A DNA stretch of 9,644 nucleotides from Sunxiuqinia sp963974515 (GCF_963974515.1 NZ_CAXBDD010000123.1:1-9644); one strand, 5' to 3'. Positions 1 through 8,800 are shown, counted from the stretch's first letter. Notes: a model not told the origin generated them from the sequence alone. A program made the numbers and translations.

Positions 1-404
1 TGGTCATCTTCTGCAAAATCATTCACGAAAATTTTGTCCCAGCCAGCAAATGATCCGATGAATTGATCTTTCAAAAAGTCATAGTGAAAGATCCCATTTT
101 CAGAGCCAACCCATAATACACCTTTTGAGTCGGTATGAAGAGCGCTGATTTTGTTTCCCGGGAGAACCGTTTCTCCGCCAGTTCTGTTTTGGTAAGTCTT
201 GAAATGATGCCCGTCGAAACGAATAAGGCTGTTTTCGCTGGCCAGCCAGATAAAACCGATGGAGTCTTGTGCAATGATTTTGATTCGTGATTCCGGCAGG
301 CCGTCTTCGGTGCCATAATGAACAAACGCAACCGAGCAGTATCCATTGGTTATTTGCGCCAAAAGAAGTAGAGAAAACAATGTATGGAAAAGACCTTTAC
401 TCAC
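1..404 (-). CDS. Periplasmic sensor with Reg_prop propeller repeats, probable hybrid two-component (HTCS-like) regulator, 5' part only
   Basis: Reading from 404 leftward gives 134 codons with no stop, running off the window edge. The start is GTG at 404-402: an in-frame TAG lies two codons upstream and there is no ATG in the visible frame, so GTG is the best choice. Residues 1 to about 25 look like a signal peptide (SKGLFHTLFSLLLLAQ core). Two repeats of the two-component-regulator propeller type follow, each with the D-x-x-G-x-(I/L)-W-(L/V) signature: 'QDSIGFIWLASENSLIRFDG' and 'TDSKGVLWVGSENGIFHYD'. A third begins at the edge (VNDFAEDD). In Bacteroidota such propellers head long periplasmic sensors, usually followed by a Y_Y_Y domain, histidine kinase, receiver and AraC-type DNA-binding domain; none of those parts is visible here. 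It is divergent from the glycosidase genes at 658-3461, so it is the natural candidate regulator of them. A one-component or LytTR-type propeller sensor remains possible. Confidence 0.8.
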   Translation of the reverse strand, partial: MSKGLFHTLFSLLLLAQITNGYCSVAFVHYGTEDGLPESRIKIIAQDSIGFIWLASENSLIRFDGHHFKTYQNRTGGETVLPGNKISALHTDSKGVLWVGSENGIFHYDFLKDQFIGSFAGWDKIFVNDFAEDD

Positions 405-431
405 GCCCTATCAATCAATTATACCCACGGC

Positions 432-439
432 CAAATATA
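432..439 (-). promoter_or_regulatory. Candidate Bacteroidota -7 box (TATATTTG) for the sensor gene
   Basis: On the minus strand TATATTTG matches the Bacteroidota -7 consensus TAnnTTTG exactly and sits about 27 bases before the GTG start of the sensor gene. No clear TTG is seen at the usual -33 distance, so the match is only half of a promoter. Confidence 0.4.
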
Positions 440-487
440 ATAAAAAGTAATTCCGAACGTGTAAAAACTGTTGTATAAGTTCTTTTT

Positions 488-510
488 TTTGCTTTGTCAG
501 GTTAAGCAAA
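488..510. repeat. Inverted repeat TTTGCTT-N9-AAGCAAA in the divergent intergenic region
   Basis: There are perfect 7-base arms at 488-494 and 504-510 with a 9-base spacer. It lies between the sensor gene and the glycosidase operon. A T run precedes it on the plus strand and no T run follows on either strand, so it does not look like a terminator; an operator is possible. The rest of 405-657 is AT-rich, and no convincing TAnnTTTG box was found for the gene at 658. Confidence 0.35.
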
Positions 511-657
511 GGGGTTTGCCAGTGTTTTGAGTCGGAAGGTTGTCGGGGTATTCTCTGTTACGCAGCTTTGGATCAACAAAATCAAATGCAGACTTCATCT
601 AATTTAAATCAAAAGTTGTAAATTCCGGTCGTCTAATTAAACCTAAACTACAAAACA

Positions 658-2067
658 ATGAAACCGATTCTGCTCATCGCGTTTTTGATTACCCTTTCTT
701 TTCATGTGCTGTCGCAGGAGATAGGATGGGAAGGACCAGCCGTTGATTTTTCGCACGACAAGCTTGTCATTGCTGAAAATAATCGTCTGCTGACTTTCGA
801 AGATGGCACTCCATTCTTTTGGATGGGCGACACGGCTTGGGAAATGTTTCACCGGCTAACCAAGGATGAAACCTTGGAATACCTGGAGAATAGACGGGAG
901 AAGGGATTCAATGTGATTCAGGCCGTTGTTTTAGCCGAGTTGGATGGACTCAACACTCCCAATGCAGAAGGGAATAGGCCGCTGATTGACAATGACCCGG
1001 CAAAAATCAATGAAGCTTACTTTGAACATGTCGATTGGGTAATCCGAAAAGCGGAAGAAAGAGGAGTATTTATTGGTTTGCTGCCAACCTGGGGTGATAA
1101 AGTTGATAAAAAATGGGGTGTCGGACCGGTCATTTTTAATGAAATGAATGCTTTTGTCTATGGCCAAATTTTAGGGAAACGCTATCGGGATTTTAAGAAT
1201 ATTATTTGGATTAACGGAGGAGACCGACCGGGGGGTGGTGAAAATTTTCCAGTTTGGGATGCCTTGGCGCGCGGCATTAAATCGGTTGATCAAAATCACT
1301 TGATGACTTACCACCCATCGGGAGAATCCAGCTCTTCGAAGTGGTTTCATGATTGCGACTGGCTCGATTTCAACATGATGCAAACCGGCCATGGCCAGCG
1401 CTCATATGCTATTTTTCAGCGTTTGATGTGGCCCGACTACAATCGGCAGCCGGCAAAGCCGGTTTTAGATGGTGAGCCGCGTTATGAAGATCATCCGCAT
1501 AATTGGAAACCCGAAACGCTGGGCTGGTTCGATGATGTGGATGTGCGGCAAGCAACCTACTGGGGTGTTTTTTCCGGTGGGTTTGGCGTGACCTATGGCT
1601 GCCACGCCATTTGGCAAATGTTGGATGAAGGACGTCAACCCATTGGTTTTGCCCGCAACAGCTGGCGCGATGACCTGGATCTGCCCGGAGCTTGGGATAT
1701 GATTCACCTGCGCCGATTGATGGAGAGCCGCCCCTTGATTGGCCGGGTTCCTTTTCAGCGAATTATCCAGAATGACGATATGCCGGAGAAAGAATTCATT
1801 GTAGCTACCAAGGGCGCGAATTATGTGATGATATACATTCCCACCGGGCTGGATGTTGAATTGGATCTCGATGCGTGTGGCTGGAAAAAATCGAAAGCCT
1901 GGTGGTATAATTGCCGAACTGGGCAGGTTACAAAAATTAGTCGGGTCAAACACAGCGGAATGCATCAATTCAGTACGCCAACCCGAGGGCATGGCAACGA
2001 CTGGGTGCTGGTACTCGATGATGTAAAATCGGGATTTAAGACCCCGGCAAAATTAAAGGCAAGATGA
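658..2067 (+). CDS. Secreted glycoside hydrolase, DUF4038/GH140-like TIM barrel with C-terminal beta-sandwich
   Basis: The protein has 469 residues. Residues 1-20 form a signal peptide (MKPILLIAFLITLSFHVLSQ), so it acts in the periplasm or at the cell surface. Residues about 25-360 are a DUF4038 (apiosidase-like) TIM barrel with the typical opening 'LTFEDGTPFFWMGDTAWEMF' and the late helix 'MIHLRRLMESRP'. Residues about 365-458 match the small beta-sandwich described as a putative collagen-binding domain, which regularly follows DUF4038. Candidate catalytic residues are D189 after strand 4 (WINGGDRP) and E273 after strand 7 (VLDGEPRYEDH), the acid/base and nucleophile places of clan GH-A folds. 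Length and build agree with GH140, whose characterised member from Bacteroides thetaiotaomicron removes apiose from rhamnogalacturonan II. The substrate here is inferred only by family and could differ. The stop overlaps the start of the next gene by 4 bases (ATGA), which indicates co-transcription. The start is well placed before the signal peptide; no Shine-Dalgarno sequence is apparent. Confidence 0.85.
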   Translation: MKPILLIAFLITLSFHVLSQEIGWEGPAVDFSHDKLVIAENNRLLTFEDGTPFFWMGDTAWEMFHRLTKDETLEYLENRREKGFNVIQAVVLAELDGLNTPNAEGNRPLIDNDPAKINEAYFEHVDWVIRKAEERGVFIGLLPTWGDKVDKKWGVGPVIFNEMNAFVYGQILGKRYRDFKNIIWINGGDRPGGGENFPVWDALARGIKSVDQNHLMTYHPSGESSSSKWFHDCDWLDFNMMQTGHGQRSYAIFQRLMWPDYNRQPAKPVLDGEPRYEDHPHNWKPETLGWFDDVDVRQATYWGVFSGGFGVTYGCHAIWQMLDEGRQPIGFARNSWRDDLDLPGAWDMIHLRRLMESRPLIGRVPFQRIIQNDDMPEKEFIVATKGANYVMIYIPTGLDVELDLDACGWKKSKAWWYNCRTGQVTKISRVKHSGMHQFSTPTRGHGNDWVLVLDDVKSGFKTPAKLKAR

Positions 2068-3461
2068 ACAAACTAAAATTGGGCGGACTTCTTATTTGTA
2101 GTATAGTCCTCACTGCCTTCATGAATAAAAAAAGTGATAAACAGCGAATTCAACCGTGGAAAGAAAACCCCTGGTTTTGGCAATATGAAAACAGGCCGGT
2201 GATGCTGTTGGGTGCCAGCGATGATGACAACCTGTTTCAATGGCCGGCCAATAGGTTGGTTTCGCACCTTGATTCGATGAAGGTAATTGGCGCGAATTAC
2301 GTTCGCAATACGATGAGCGACAGGCAGGATCGGGGTTTTGAACTGTATCCGTTCAAAATGCTGGACAATGGGAAGTATGATCTGGAGCAGTGGAATGACG
2401 ACTACTGGCAGCGGTTTGAATTCTTTCTGAGGGAAACCCGAAAACGTGATATCATAGTTCAAATCGAAATTTGGGACAGGTTCGACTATTCCCGACAGAA
2501 TTGGCTGTCTCATCCATATAATCCAGGGAATAATGTCAGTTACAGTGAATCGGAATCCGGACTTGCGCCCGATTACCCCGATCACCCGGGGCGCAACAAG
2601 CAGCCTTTCTTTTTCACCACGCCGGAGCAGCGGCATAACACCCTTCTATTAAACTTCCAGAAGCGTTTTGTGGAAAAATTACTTTCCATTTCGTTAAAGT
2701 TCGACCACGTTTTGTATTGCATTGACAATGAGACTTCGGGCGAGGAGGAGTGGGCAGTTTTTTGGGCCGAATTCATTTTGGACAAAGCAACGAAGAAGGA
2801 GAAGGAGATTTGTGTTACTGAAATGTGGGACAACTGGGATTTAAGGTCGGATCATCACAAGCGAACCTTTGACCATCCTGAACGCTATGTGTATTGCGAT
2901 ATTTCGCAGAATAATCAGAAAAAGGGACAGGCTCATTGGGACAATTTGATGTGGGTTCGAAAGTACCTTTCAGCTCATCCCCGGCCATTGAATACTGTCA
3001 AAACGTATGGTTCAGACAGTGGCCCTCACGGAAACACGCAAGACGGAATTGAACGCTGGTGGCGTCATGTTCTCGGCGGTGTGGCTTCGGCTCGTTTCCA
3101 CCGGCCACCGTCGGGCTTGGGTTTATCCAAATTGTCAATAGCTCAGGTTAAAGCGGTTCGTGAAATAGAATCGGTGATTCGACTATGGGAGTTGAATCCC
3201 CATAACGAACTGCTCTCGGATTGTCTCGAAAATGAAGCCTATCTGGCTGAAAAGAAAGGTGAAGCCTACGTGGTTTATTTTCCGGCAAGCGGAAGTGTTG
3301 GATTAAATTTGAGTGATTTTGATGAGGAGTTCAATTTTCGATGGATGAATATTCAACAAGGAAGTTGGGCTTCGGGTCAAAAAATTGCTGGCGGTGAAAT
3401 CGTGAAACTCACTCCCCCGAACGCTGAAGGTTGGGTGGCTGTAATAAGCCGTTTGAATTAG
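2064..3461 (+). CDS. Secreted TIM-barrel glycosidase-like protein (clan GH-A-like) with C-terminal beta-sandwich, family not assigned
   Basis: The protein has 465 residues. The N-terminus has a basic start and a hydrophobic stretch (LGGLLICSIVLTAFM, about 7-21), read as a signal peptide or anchor; no clear lipobox. Residues about 35-365 show the strand rhythm of a TIM barrel: VMLLGASDDDNLFQW, GANYVRNTMS, IIVQIEIWDRFDYS, VLYCIDNETSG, EICVTEMWDNWD, YVYCDISQNN, NTVKTYGSDSG, GVASARFHRPP. The Asn-Glu pair N222-E223 after strand 4 is the classic acid/base position of clan GH-A. At the strand-7 position, where the nucleophile Glu is expected, the sequence is Y-G-S-D (D318) with no Glu. Residues about 370-465 resemble the beta-sandwich at the end of the upstream DUF4038 protein. 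The translational overlap with that gene suggests the two act on the same glycan. The exact GH family and substrate could not be recognised; a carbohydrate-binding protein with a decayed active site is an alternative. Confidence 0.75.
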   Translation: MNKLKLGGLLICSIVLTAFMNKKSDKQRIQPWKENPWFWQYENRPVMLLGASDDDNLFQWPANRLVSHLDSMKVIGANYVRNTMSDRQDRGFELYPFKMLDNGKYDLEQWNDDYWQRFEFFLRETRKRDIIVQIEIWDRFDYSRQNWLSHPYNPGNNVSYSESESGLAPDYPDHPGRNKQPFFFTTPEQRHNTLLLNFQKRFVEKLLSISLKFDHVLYCIDNETSGEEEWAVFWAEFILDKATKKEKEICVTEMWDNWDLRSDHHKRTFDHPERYVYCDISQNNQKKGQAHWDNLMWVRKYLSAHPRPLNTVKTYGSDSGPHGNTQDGIERWWRHVLGGVASARFHRPPSGLGLSKLSIAQVKAVREIESVIRLWELNPHNELLSDCLENEAYLAEKKGEAYVVYFPASGSVGLNLSDFDEEFNFRWMNIQQGSWASGQKIAGGEIVKLTPPNAEGWVAVISRLN

Positions 3462-3483
3462 ATTGCTTTTAGACTTATTTGCT

Positions 3484-3527
3484 CTTCTTTAGCTTGAAGA
3501 AATGGTAAACCTTTTTTATTTTTTTGA
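3484..3527 (+). terminator. Weak possible terminator after the glycosidase pair
   Basis: A 5-bp stem (TTCTT at 3485-3489, AAGAA at 3497-3501, 7-base loop) is followed about 9 bases later by a T-rich run (3511-3527). The stem has little GC and the gap to the T run is long, so termination here is doubtful. No better hairpin was seen in 3462-3687. Confidence 0.22.
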
Positions 3528-3611
3528 TCGCGAATCACTTGGATAGGTTTGTTCTGAGCACTTCAAGGAAACAGCTAAACGGTTGAATAATGATCTTTTA
3601 GTGGGCTGACC

Positions 3612-3642
3612 TTGTATCTTATTTTTATTCAGTTTAAATTAG
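3612..3642 (+). promoter_or_regulatory. acs: Candidate Bacteroidota promoter for acs
   Basis: TTG at 3612-3614 and TAAATTAG at 3635-3642 (one mismatch to TAnnTTTG) are separated by 20 bases, the usual -33/-7 spacing in Bacteroidota. It lies 45 bases before the acs start codon. AT richness makes chance matches common. Confidence 0.35.
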
Positions 3643-3687
3643 TGTTGTTTAATTTTCTTCAAGTTGACAACCTAAAAAACGGATAAA

Positions 3688-5601
3688 ATGATAAACAAAA
3701 TTCATAGCCTGGGAGGCTATATTCATGAGTACCAGAAAAGTGTTGCTAACCCTCAGGCTTTTTGGGCCCAACAAGGTGAGAGTTTTTTTTGGCGAAAACG
3801 TTGGGACAAAGTGGTCGACTGGAATTTTGATGAGCCCAACATTCAATGGTATGTTAACGGGAAACTGAATATTACTGAAAACATTTTTGAGCGCAACCTC
3901 TATACCCATGGATCTCAAGAAGCCATTATCTGGGAGCCCAACAACCCGGAGGAAGAATCACGAACGCTCACTTACTCTGAATTGTCTATTGAAGTCAATA
4001 AGTTTGCAAACACCTTGCGAAGACTGGGAGTTGGCAAAGGCGACAGGGTGGCTATTTATATGCCAATGGTCCCTGAACTGGCGATTGCTTTGCTGGCATG
4101 TGCGCGCATCGGTGCAATTCATTCGGTGGTTTTCGCGGGCTTTTCCGCCAATGCGCTGAAAGAACGGATCAACGACGCTTCGGCTAAAGTGTTGCTAACG
4201 GCAGATGGCGGTTTTCGTGGAGATAAAATTACCCCCCTCAAGAAAATTGCAGATGAGGCACTGGAGCATTGTTCGAGCATTGAGACAGTGGTTGTGTTGA
4301 AACGGACGAAATCAGAAATCGATATGGTTGTTGGTCGCGACATTTGGTGGCACAAGGCTGTCGATGGCCAATCTGAGGTGTGCCGGGCGGAGGAAATGGA
4401 TTCCGAAGATCCCCTGTTCATCCTTTATACTTCAGGGTCGACTGGTAAACCCAAAGGAATAGTGCATACAACCGGTGGATACATGGTGTACTCGGGCTAC
4501 ACATTTAGCAATGTTTTTCAGTATCATGCCGGCGACGTGTATTTTTGTACGGCAGATATTGGCTGGATTACCGGGCACACCTATATTGTATACGGCCCCC
4601 TGCTGGCTGGCGCTAAAACCCTGATGTTTGAAGGTGTTCCGACCTGGCCAGATGCCGGCCGCTTTTGGGACATTGTCAATAAATATCAGGTCAACCAGTT
4701 TTATACAGCTCCAACCGCTATCCGAGCTCTGTTGGCCAAAGGCAACGAATTCTTGGAAGGAAAGAAACTGGCGTCGCTCAAAGTGCTTGGTACTGTTGGA
4801 GAGCCCATTAACGAAGAAGCCTGGCACTGGTATCATGATCATGTTGGAAGAAACAAATGCCCGATTGTTGATACTTGGTGGCAGACCGAAACTGGCGGAA
4901 TTATGGTATCGCCTATTGCTGGAATAACCCCAACCAAGCCTTCATTTGCCACTTTGCCATTGCCAGGAGTTCAGCCGGTTATTATCAGCAACGAAGGCAA
5001 GGAGTTAATCGGAAATTCAGTGGAGGGTAATTTGTGCATTAAGTTTCCCTGGCCCGGCATGGCCCGAACCATTTGGGGTGACCACGATCGGTTTAAGCAA
5101 ACTTATTTTACGAGCTATCATAAAATGTATTTTACAGGCGATGGAGTCAGGCGCGATGAGGATGGTTATTACCGGATTTTGGGGCGTGTGGACGATGTAA
5201 TCAACGTGTCGGGACACCGGCTGGGAACGGCTGAAATAGAAAATGCCATCAATGAACACCCCTTGGTGAACGAATCGGCGGTGGTTGGCTATCCGCATGC
5301 CATTAAAGGCCAGGGGATTTATGCTTTCGTGGCCTGTGGCGAATTGTCGACTGGAGGTGAAGAGGGCATCAGAAAAAGCATCATGCAGGGGGTGACAAAA
5401 ATTATTGGCCCGATTGCCCGACCGGATTTGGTGCAGCTCGTTCCAGGGCTTCCCAAAACCCGAAGTGGTAAAATTATGCGCCGAATTTTAAGGAAAGTAG
5501 CCGAAGGCGATGCTTCTAATTTGGGCGATATTTCGACTTTACTTGACGAAGATGTTGTGGAACAAATTATTGACGGAGCACTGGTTGATGTGAAACGATA
5601 A
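3688..5601 (+). CDS. acs: Acetyl-CoA synthetase, AMP-forming (acetate--CoA ligase)
   Basis: A cytosolic enzyme of 637 residues, close to the usual 640-652 of Acs. It activates acetate: acetate + ATP + CoA gives acetyl-CoA + AMP + PPi. The N-terminal ACAS region (about 8-65, with FWAQQGESFFW and W-Y-V-N-G-K-L-N) precedes the AMP-binding fold. Visible motifs: YTSGSTGKPKG at 247-257 (phosphate loop), GWITGHTYIVYGPL, WWQTETGG at 397-404 with the Trp pair that in Acs limits the pocket to short acyl groups, TGD at 483-485 (ribose-binding Asp), RVDDVINVSGHR at 500-511 with hinge Asp502, and P-K-T-R-S-G-K-I-M-R-R with catalytic Lys595. In well-studied Acs proteins this lysine is switched off by acetylation. 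No acetyltransferase or deacetylase gene is in the window. Propionyl-CoA synthetase is a less likely alternative. The gene stands alone between a candidate promoter and a good terminator. No Shine-Dalgarno sequence precedes the ATG. Confidence 0.96.
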   Translation: MINKIHSLGGYIHEYQKSVANPQAFWAQQGESFFWRKRWDKVVDWNFDEPNIQWYVNGKLNITENIFERNLYTHGSQEAIIWEPNNPEEESRTLTYSELSIEVNKFANTLRRLGVGKGDRVAIYMPMVPELAIALLACARIGAIHSVVFAGFSANALKERINDASAKVLLTADGGFRGDKITPLKKIADEALEHCSSIETVVVLKRTKSEIDMVVGRDIWWHKAVDGQSEVCRAEEMDSEDPLFILYTSGSTGKPKGIVHTTGGYMVYSGYTFSNVFQYHAGDVYFCTADIGWITGHTYIVYGPLLAGAKTLMFEGVPTWPDAGRFWDIVNKYQVNQFYTAPTAIRALLAKGNEFLEGKKLASLKVLGTVGEPINEEAWHWYHDHVGRNKCPIVDTWWQTETGGIMVSPIAGITPTKPSFATLPLPGVQPVIISNEGKELIGNSVEGNLCIKFPWPGMARTIWGDHDRFKQTYFTSYHKMYFTGDGVRRDEDGYYRILGRVDDVINVSGHRLGTAEIENAINEHPLVNESAVVGYPHAIKGQGIYAFVACGELSTGGEEGIRKSIMQGVTKIIGPIARPDLVQLVPGLPKTRSGKIMRRILRKVAEGDASNLGDISTLLDEDVVEQIIDGALVDVKR

Positions 5602-5616
5602 CCGAAATAAAATGTC

Positions 5617-5644
5617 AAAAAAGGAGCCGAAATGCTTCTTTTTT
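5617..5644 (+). terminator. acs: Intrinsic terminator of acs
   Basis: An 11-bp stem with one G-T pair joins 5617-5627 (AAAAAAGGAGC) to 5634-5644 (GCTTCTTTTTT) around loop CGAAAT, 15 bases after the acs stop. The right arm ends in six Ts, which supplies the U tract. The A run on the left arm would also give a U tract to minus-strand transcripts, though no minus-strand gene approaches it. Confidence 0.75.
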
Positions 5645-5694
5645 GATGATGTAATCTTTGCGTTAAACTTGCGTCAATCGGTGCTCTAATGCAC

Positions 5695-5722
5695 TTGCGG
5701 AACCATATTCTGATTATTTTTG
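5695..5722 (+). promoter_or_regulatory. Candidate promoter for the PPi-PEPCK-like gene
   Basis: TATTTTTG at 5715-5722 matches TAnnTTTG exactly; a TTG lies 17 bases upstream (5695-5697), slightly closer than the usual spacing. It follows the acs terminator, as expected for a separate transcript. It would leave a 5' leader of about 150 bases before the ATG at 5883. That leader is purine-rich and holds a 33-codon open frame (see findings). Confidence 0.4.
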
Positions 5723-5882
5723 AGCCCGGCATAATTACTTGAACGGGTACCTTTCCCGATGAACATATATGGAACAAGAACGTACTAATTGTAGTAACAA
5801 AAGGAAGAAGCCGAAATCGTCGAAGGAGTTCAGAAAAATAAATTGCGTTCTTCAGAAAATCATCAATTAAAATTTAGATATC

Positions 5883-8800
5883 ATGACTGTAAACAGAACC
5901 TTTGGAATCGTTGGTGTGGACAAAAATGAACCGATCGTGTCGGATAAGAAAAAAATTCAATATATTAATCTGAAGCTTGCCGCTGACGGTTATCCAACAA
6001 TAGCGAACGGACCCAAATCTGATTTGTTGGAAATGGCCATGCCATTATTAAATAACTACAATATCAAGTCCAGGTTATTGGAAAAAAATTGTTCGCCGAT
6101 GGGTGAACGCATCCAGAAATTTCTGAAAGACTATTTGAGTGATGTCCCAGGCGACAACTCAGTTACTTTTCCCGATCATCCGTTTATTCTCGACCGCTAT
6201 GGCCTGGCTCGGATGGTTTCCCTGCCTGTGAATGCCGATTATCATGAAACCGACATCATCAAATCGTATCGAACCTCACAGGGAATTTTGAATAACCCAA
6301 AAGAAGACCGCAGAACAACTAAAGGAGTTTTTCATGTCAGCGAAGGTGGACTGCCAATTCCTGACGACAAAAAAGCTGTGCCAAAAGGGGCGTTCTGCAA
6401 ATTGTTGCAAGCTGCTTTAAATCCACCGAAGGAGATTATGAAACTGCCTTTTACGGCTAACCAGGAGAACCCGGCCGAATTGTTTGTGAGCCTTATGCTT
6501 CGTCCTATTGTTGTTCCTGAAGTTCCCGGCGTGATGGAAGAAAAATCGATGGAGATTCAATTTCTGGCGCCCGGAAGCCTGGTTTCGAACCTTGATTTCG
6601 TCGAATCAATTTTTGGAAATGCCGGCGATCCTTTCTTGCCCGAAAACGATGCGGCACTTGCTCCTGCAAATTGGACAGGACACACTGGTTGCGTCATTCT
6701 TGCTCCTCATTTGACCAAGCTGACCAAAAAGGAACTGGGCCTGCCTCACTACGACAATGCAACTGAACGCCAAAAGCGCGATAGCATGTGTTGGAAAAAG
6801 GAAGATGAAAAATATAACGATGGAACTGCGTTTAAAATTACTGCTCGTGACGAGCGTGGGGTAGCGGTTACTTTAATTGCAGATAACTACTTCGGATATT
6901 GCAAGAAAGAAGTTAAAACCATGATCGGCTATTCGGCAAACCTGTTTGGTTTGGCCGAAGAAGAACATGCCGGTGGAGCAATTGCTTTTCGAAGTTACAA
7001 CCTGGGCGAAAAATGGTATCTTGATGAGCGTTTGCCCACCAATGGAATGAATTTCGCGTCGTTTATCTATTTATTCGCTGACATGCTGGAATTGAAAAAG
7101 GAAGGCTATGCGGTCGATAAAACCTATCCTCAAGTGATTTATGTTCCCGAAGATGCCAATTTTGATCTGCTTAAACAGACCATTAGCTGGGAACAAGCAG
7201 GTAAAGAACAAACGATTAAGCTGCTTCCATATAAATATTACATCTACCCGAATGGTTACCGGGTGGAAATGAAAAAGCGGATCGAAGGTCCTAAATGGCA
7301 TTTGGTTGGAACCCTGGCTGAAGGAACACTCTGCCATAAACCATGTACGGTGTCGGGTGGCGGAAAGTCGGAGATTTCGAAATCGATTAAAGATGCCATG
7401 ATCCAGGGATCGGTTATTGTTACGGACCTGAATGCCGATTTGGATATGGTGGAAGAAATCATGTCTAAAGATTTTTCCAAACGCTTTAAAGTGCCTGCTG
7501 ACTATTCAGTTCATAAATCCAGACATATTTTAAGTCGTCGGCGTTCGTTGGGCTCGGTCATTAAATTGCTCACCCCATCAGATGAATATACGGACGAATA
7601 CAACAAGTGGCTTACCTCATTCCCTCAGCGGATTAAGGTGTTGATTTATGTAATTAAAGGAAATTACAGCGAAGACTGGGATGAGAACTGGCGGAGCTAT
7701 TTCTCCGTTGATCGAATTAACGGGGTTCCCGGAAATGAACTGAAATTCAGGAACACGAAACTGCTGTCAAATTATTTACGCGTAGGGCACGACCAGGATA
7801 AATCGTGGCGAATCTTTTTGCTTCGTCAGGACTACAACCCGTCGAGCAAAGTACAAATGGAAGATGACATTTCAGCATCAGTAACACTGGATGCATCAAA
7901 ACTGGAAAACCTGAATCCCAAGTATTCCAATCCAAGTGTCAAAATTCTGAAGAATTGTGAGTCACGTTTGTTTCAGCGTCCCGATGATTGTGTTGTTAAG
8001 GGCTATGATAAGCAAGGGGAGAAAGACCTTTCCAGCCCGAATACGTTTCTGTCGAACTTCGAACCCCTAACCCGTGAGCAGGTTCAGGAAATTAAGGACG
8101 ATGCCATTGGCTTCGAGCTATATACCCAGCCGGTAAAAGATTTGATCAACAATTTTCTGAAAAGTGATTCTCCGGAATATTTGGTTGTTCCCTCCGAACC
8201 TCGATTAGTGGATGGGCTACCGTCAAAAAATCCACGTTACTTACAAACCCGACCGGATCTTGTTACTCCGGTAGAACGATATGTAGCTGAAGCAGCTACC
8301 CGGATCTTCAGAAAAATACCACTCGACAAGCCGGTGTTGCTGCCAGTGAATGCAGTGTTGCCCGGCCGTAGAAATAATCCGGCCGAACCCGAGATCAATG
8401 TTCCGCCATTGGCTGTTTACAACCCAATTCACTACCAGGAATTGCCGGAGCTGTTTATCGATTTTATTTGTAGCATTACCGGAAAATCGCCCTCTACCAC
8501 AGGTTTTGGTTCCGAAGGAGCGTTAACCAAAGGGCCGTTCAACTCCTTGCTGCCAGCAGCTGACCTGAATAATGCCTTCTTGTCCTACATTCTTACTGGT
8601 TATGATGGCTTTTCATCGGCTGCCGGTTATGTTGGGCCCAACTATAAGGTTGATCACGACATCAGTTTGCTTATTCCCGAAATTTGGTGCCGCATGACTG
8701 TTGAGGAGCGCGATCCGAAGTTTTTGATTGAACATGGCTACCTGGAGAAAGTGGAAAATTTCAAACACGATGGAAAAGTGGTTGATGCCAGCTTGCTGGG

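Noticed and set aside
287..478. 63-codon plus-strand frame at the left
   Set aside because: Overlaps the signal peptide and promoter region of the propeller sensor; no coding character.
1465..1992. 175-codon open frame on the minus strand
   Set aside because: Lies wholly inside the DUF4038 gene, whose protein is clearly recognisable; the reverse frame shows no domain or signal.
2073..2636. 187-codon open frame on the minus strand
   Set aside because: Antisense to the second barrel gene; no recognisable motifs, so read as a shadow of the coding strand.
5612..5647. Tiny ORF beginning ATG at 5612
   Set aside because: Eleven codons lying over the acs terminator hairpin.
5319..5777. 152-codon minus-strand frame covering the end of acs and its terminator
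   Set aside because: Antisense to conserved Acs residues and to the terminator hairpin; no recognisable protein content.
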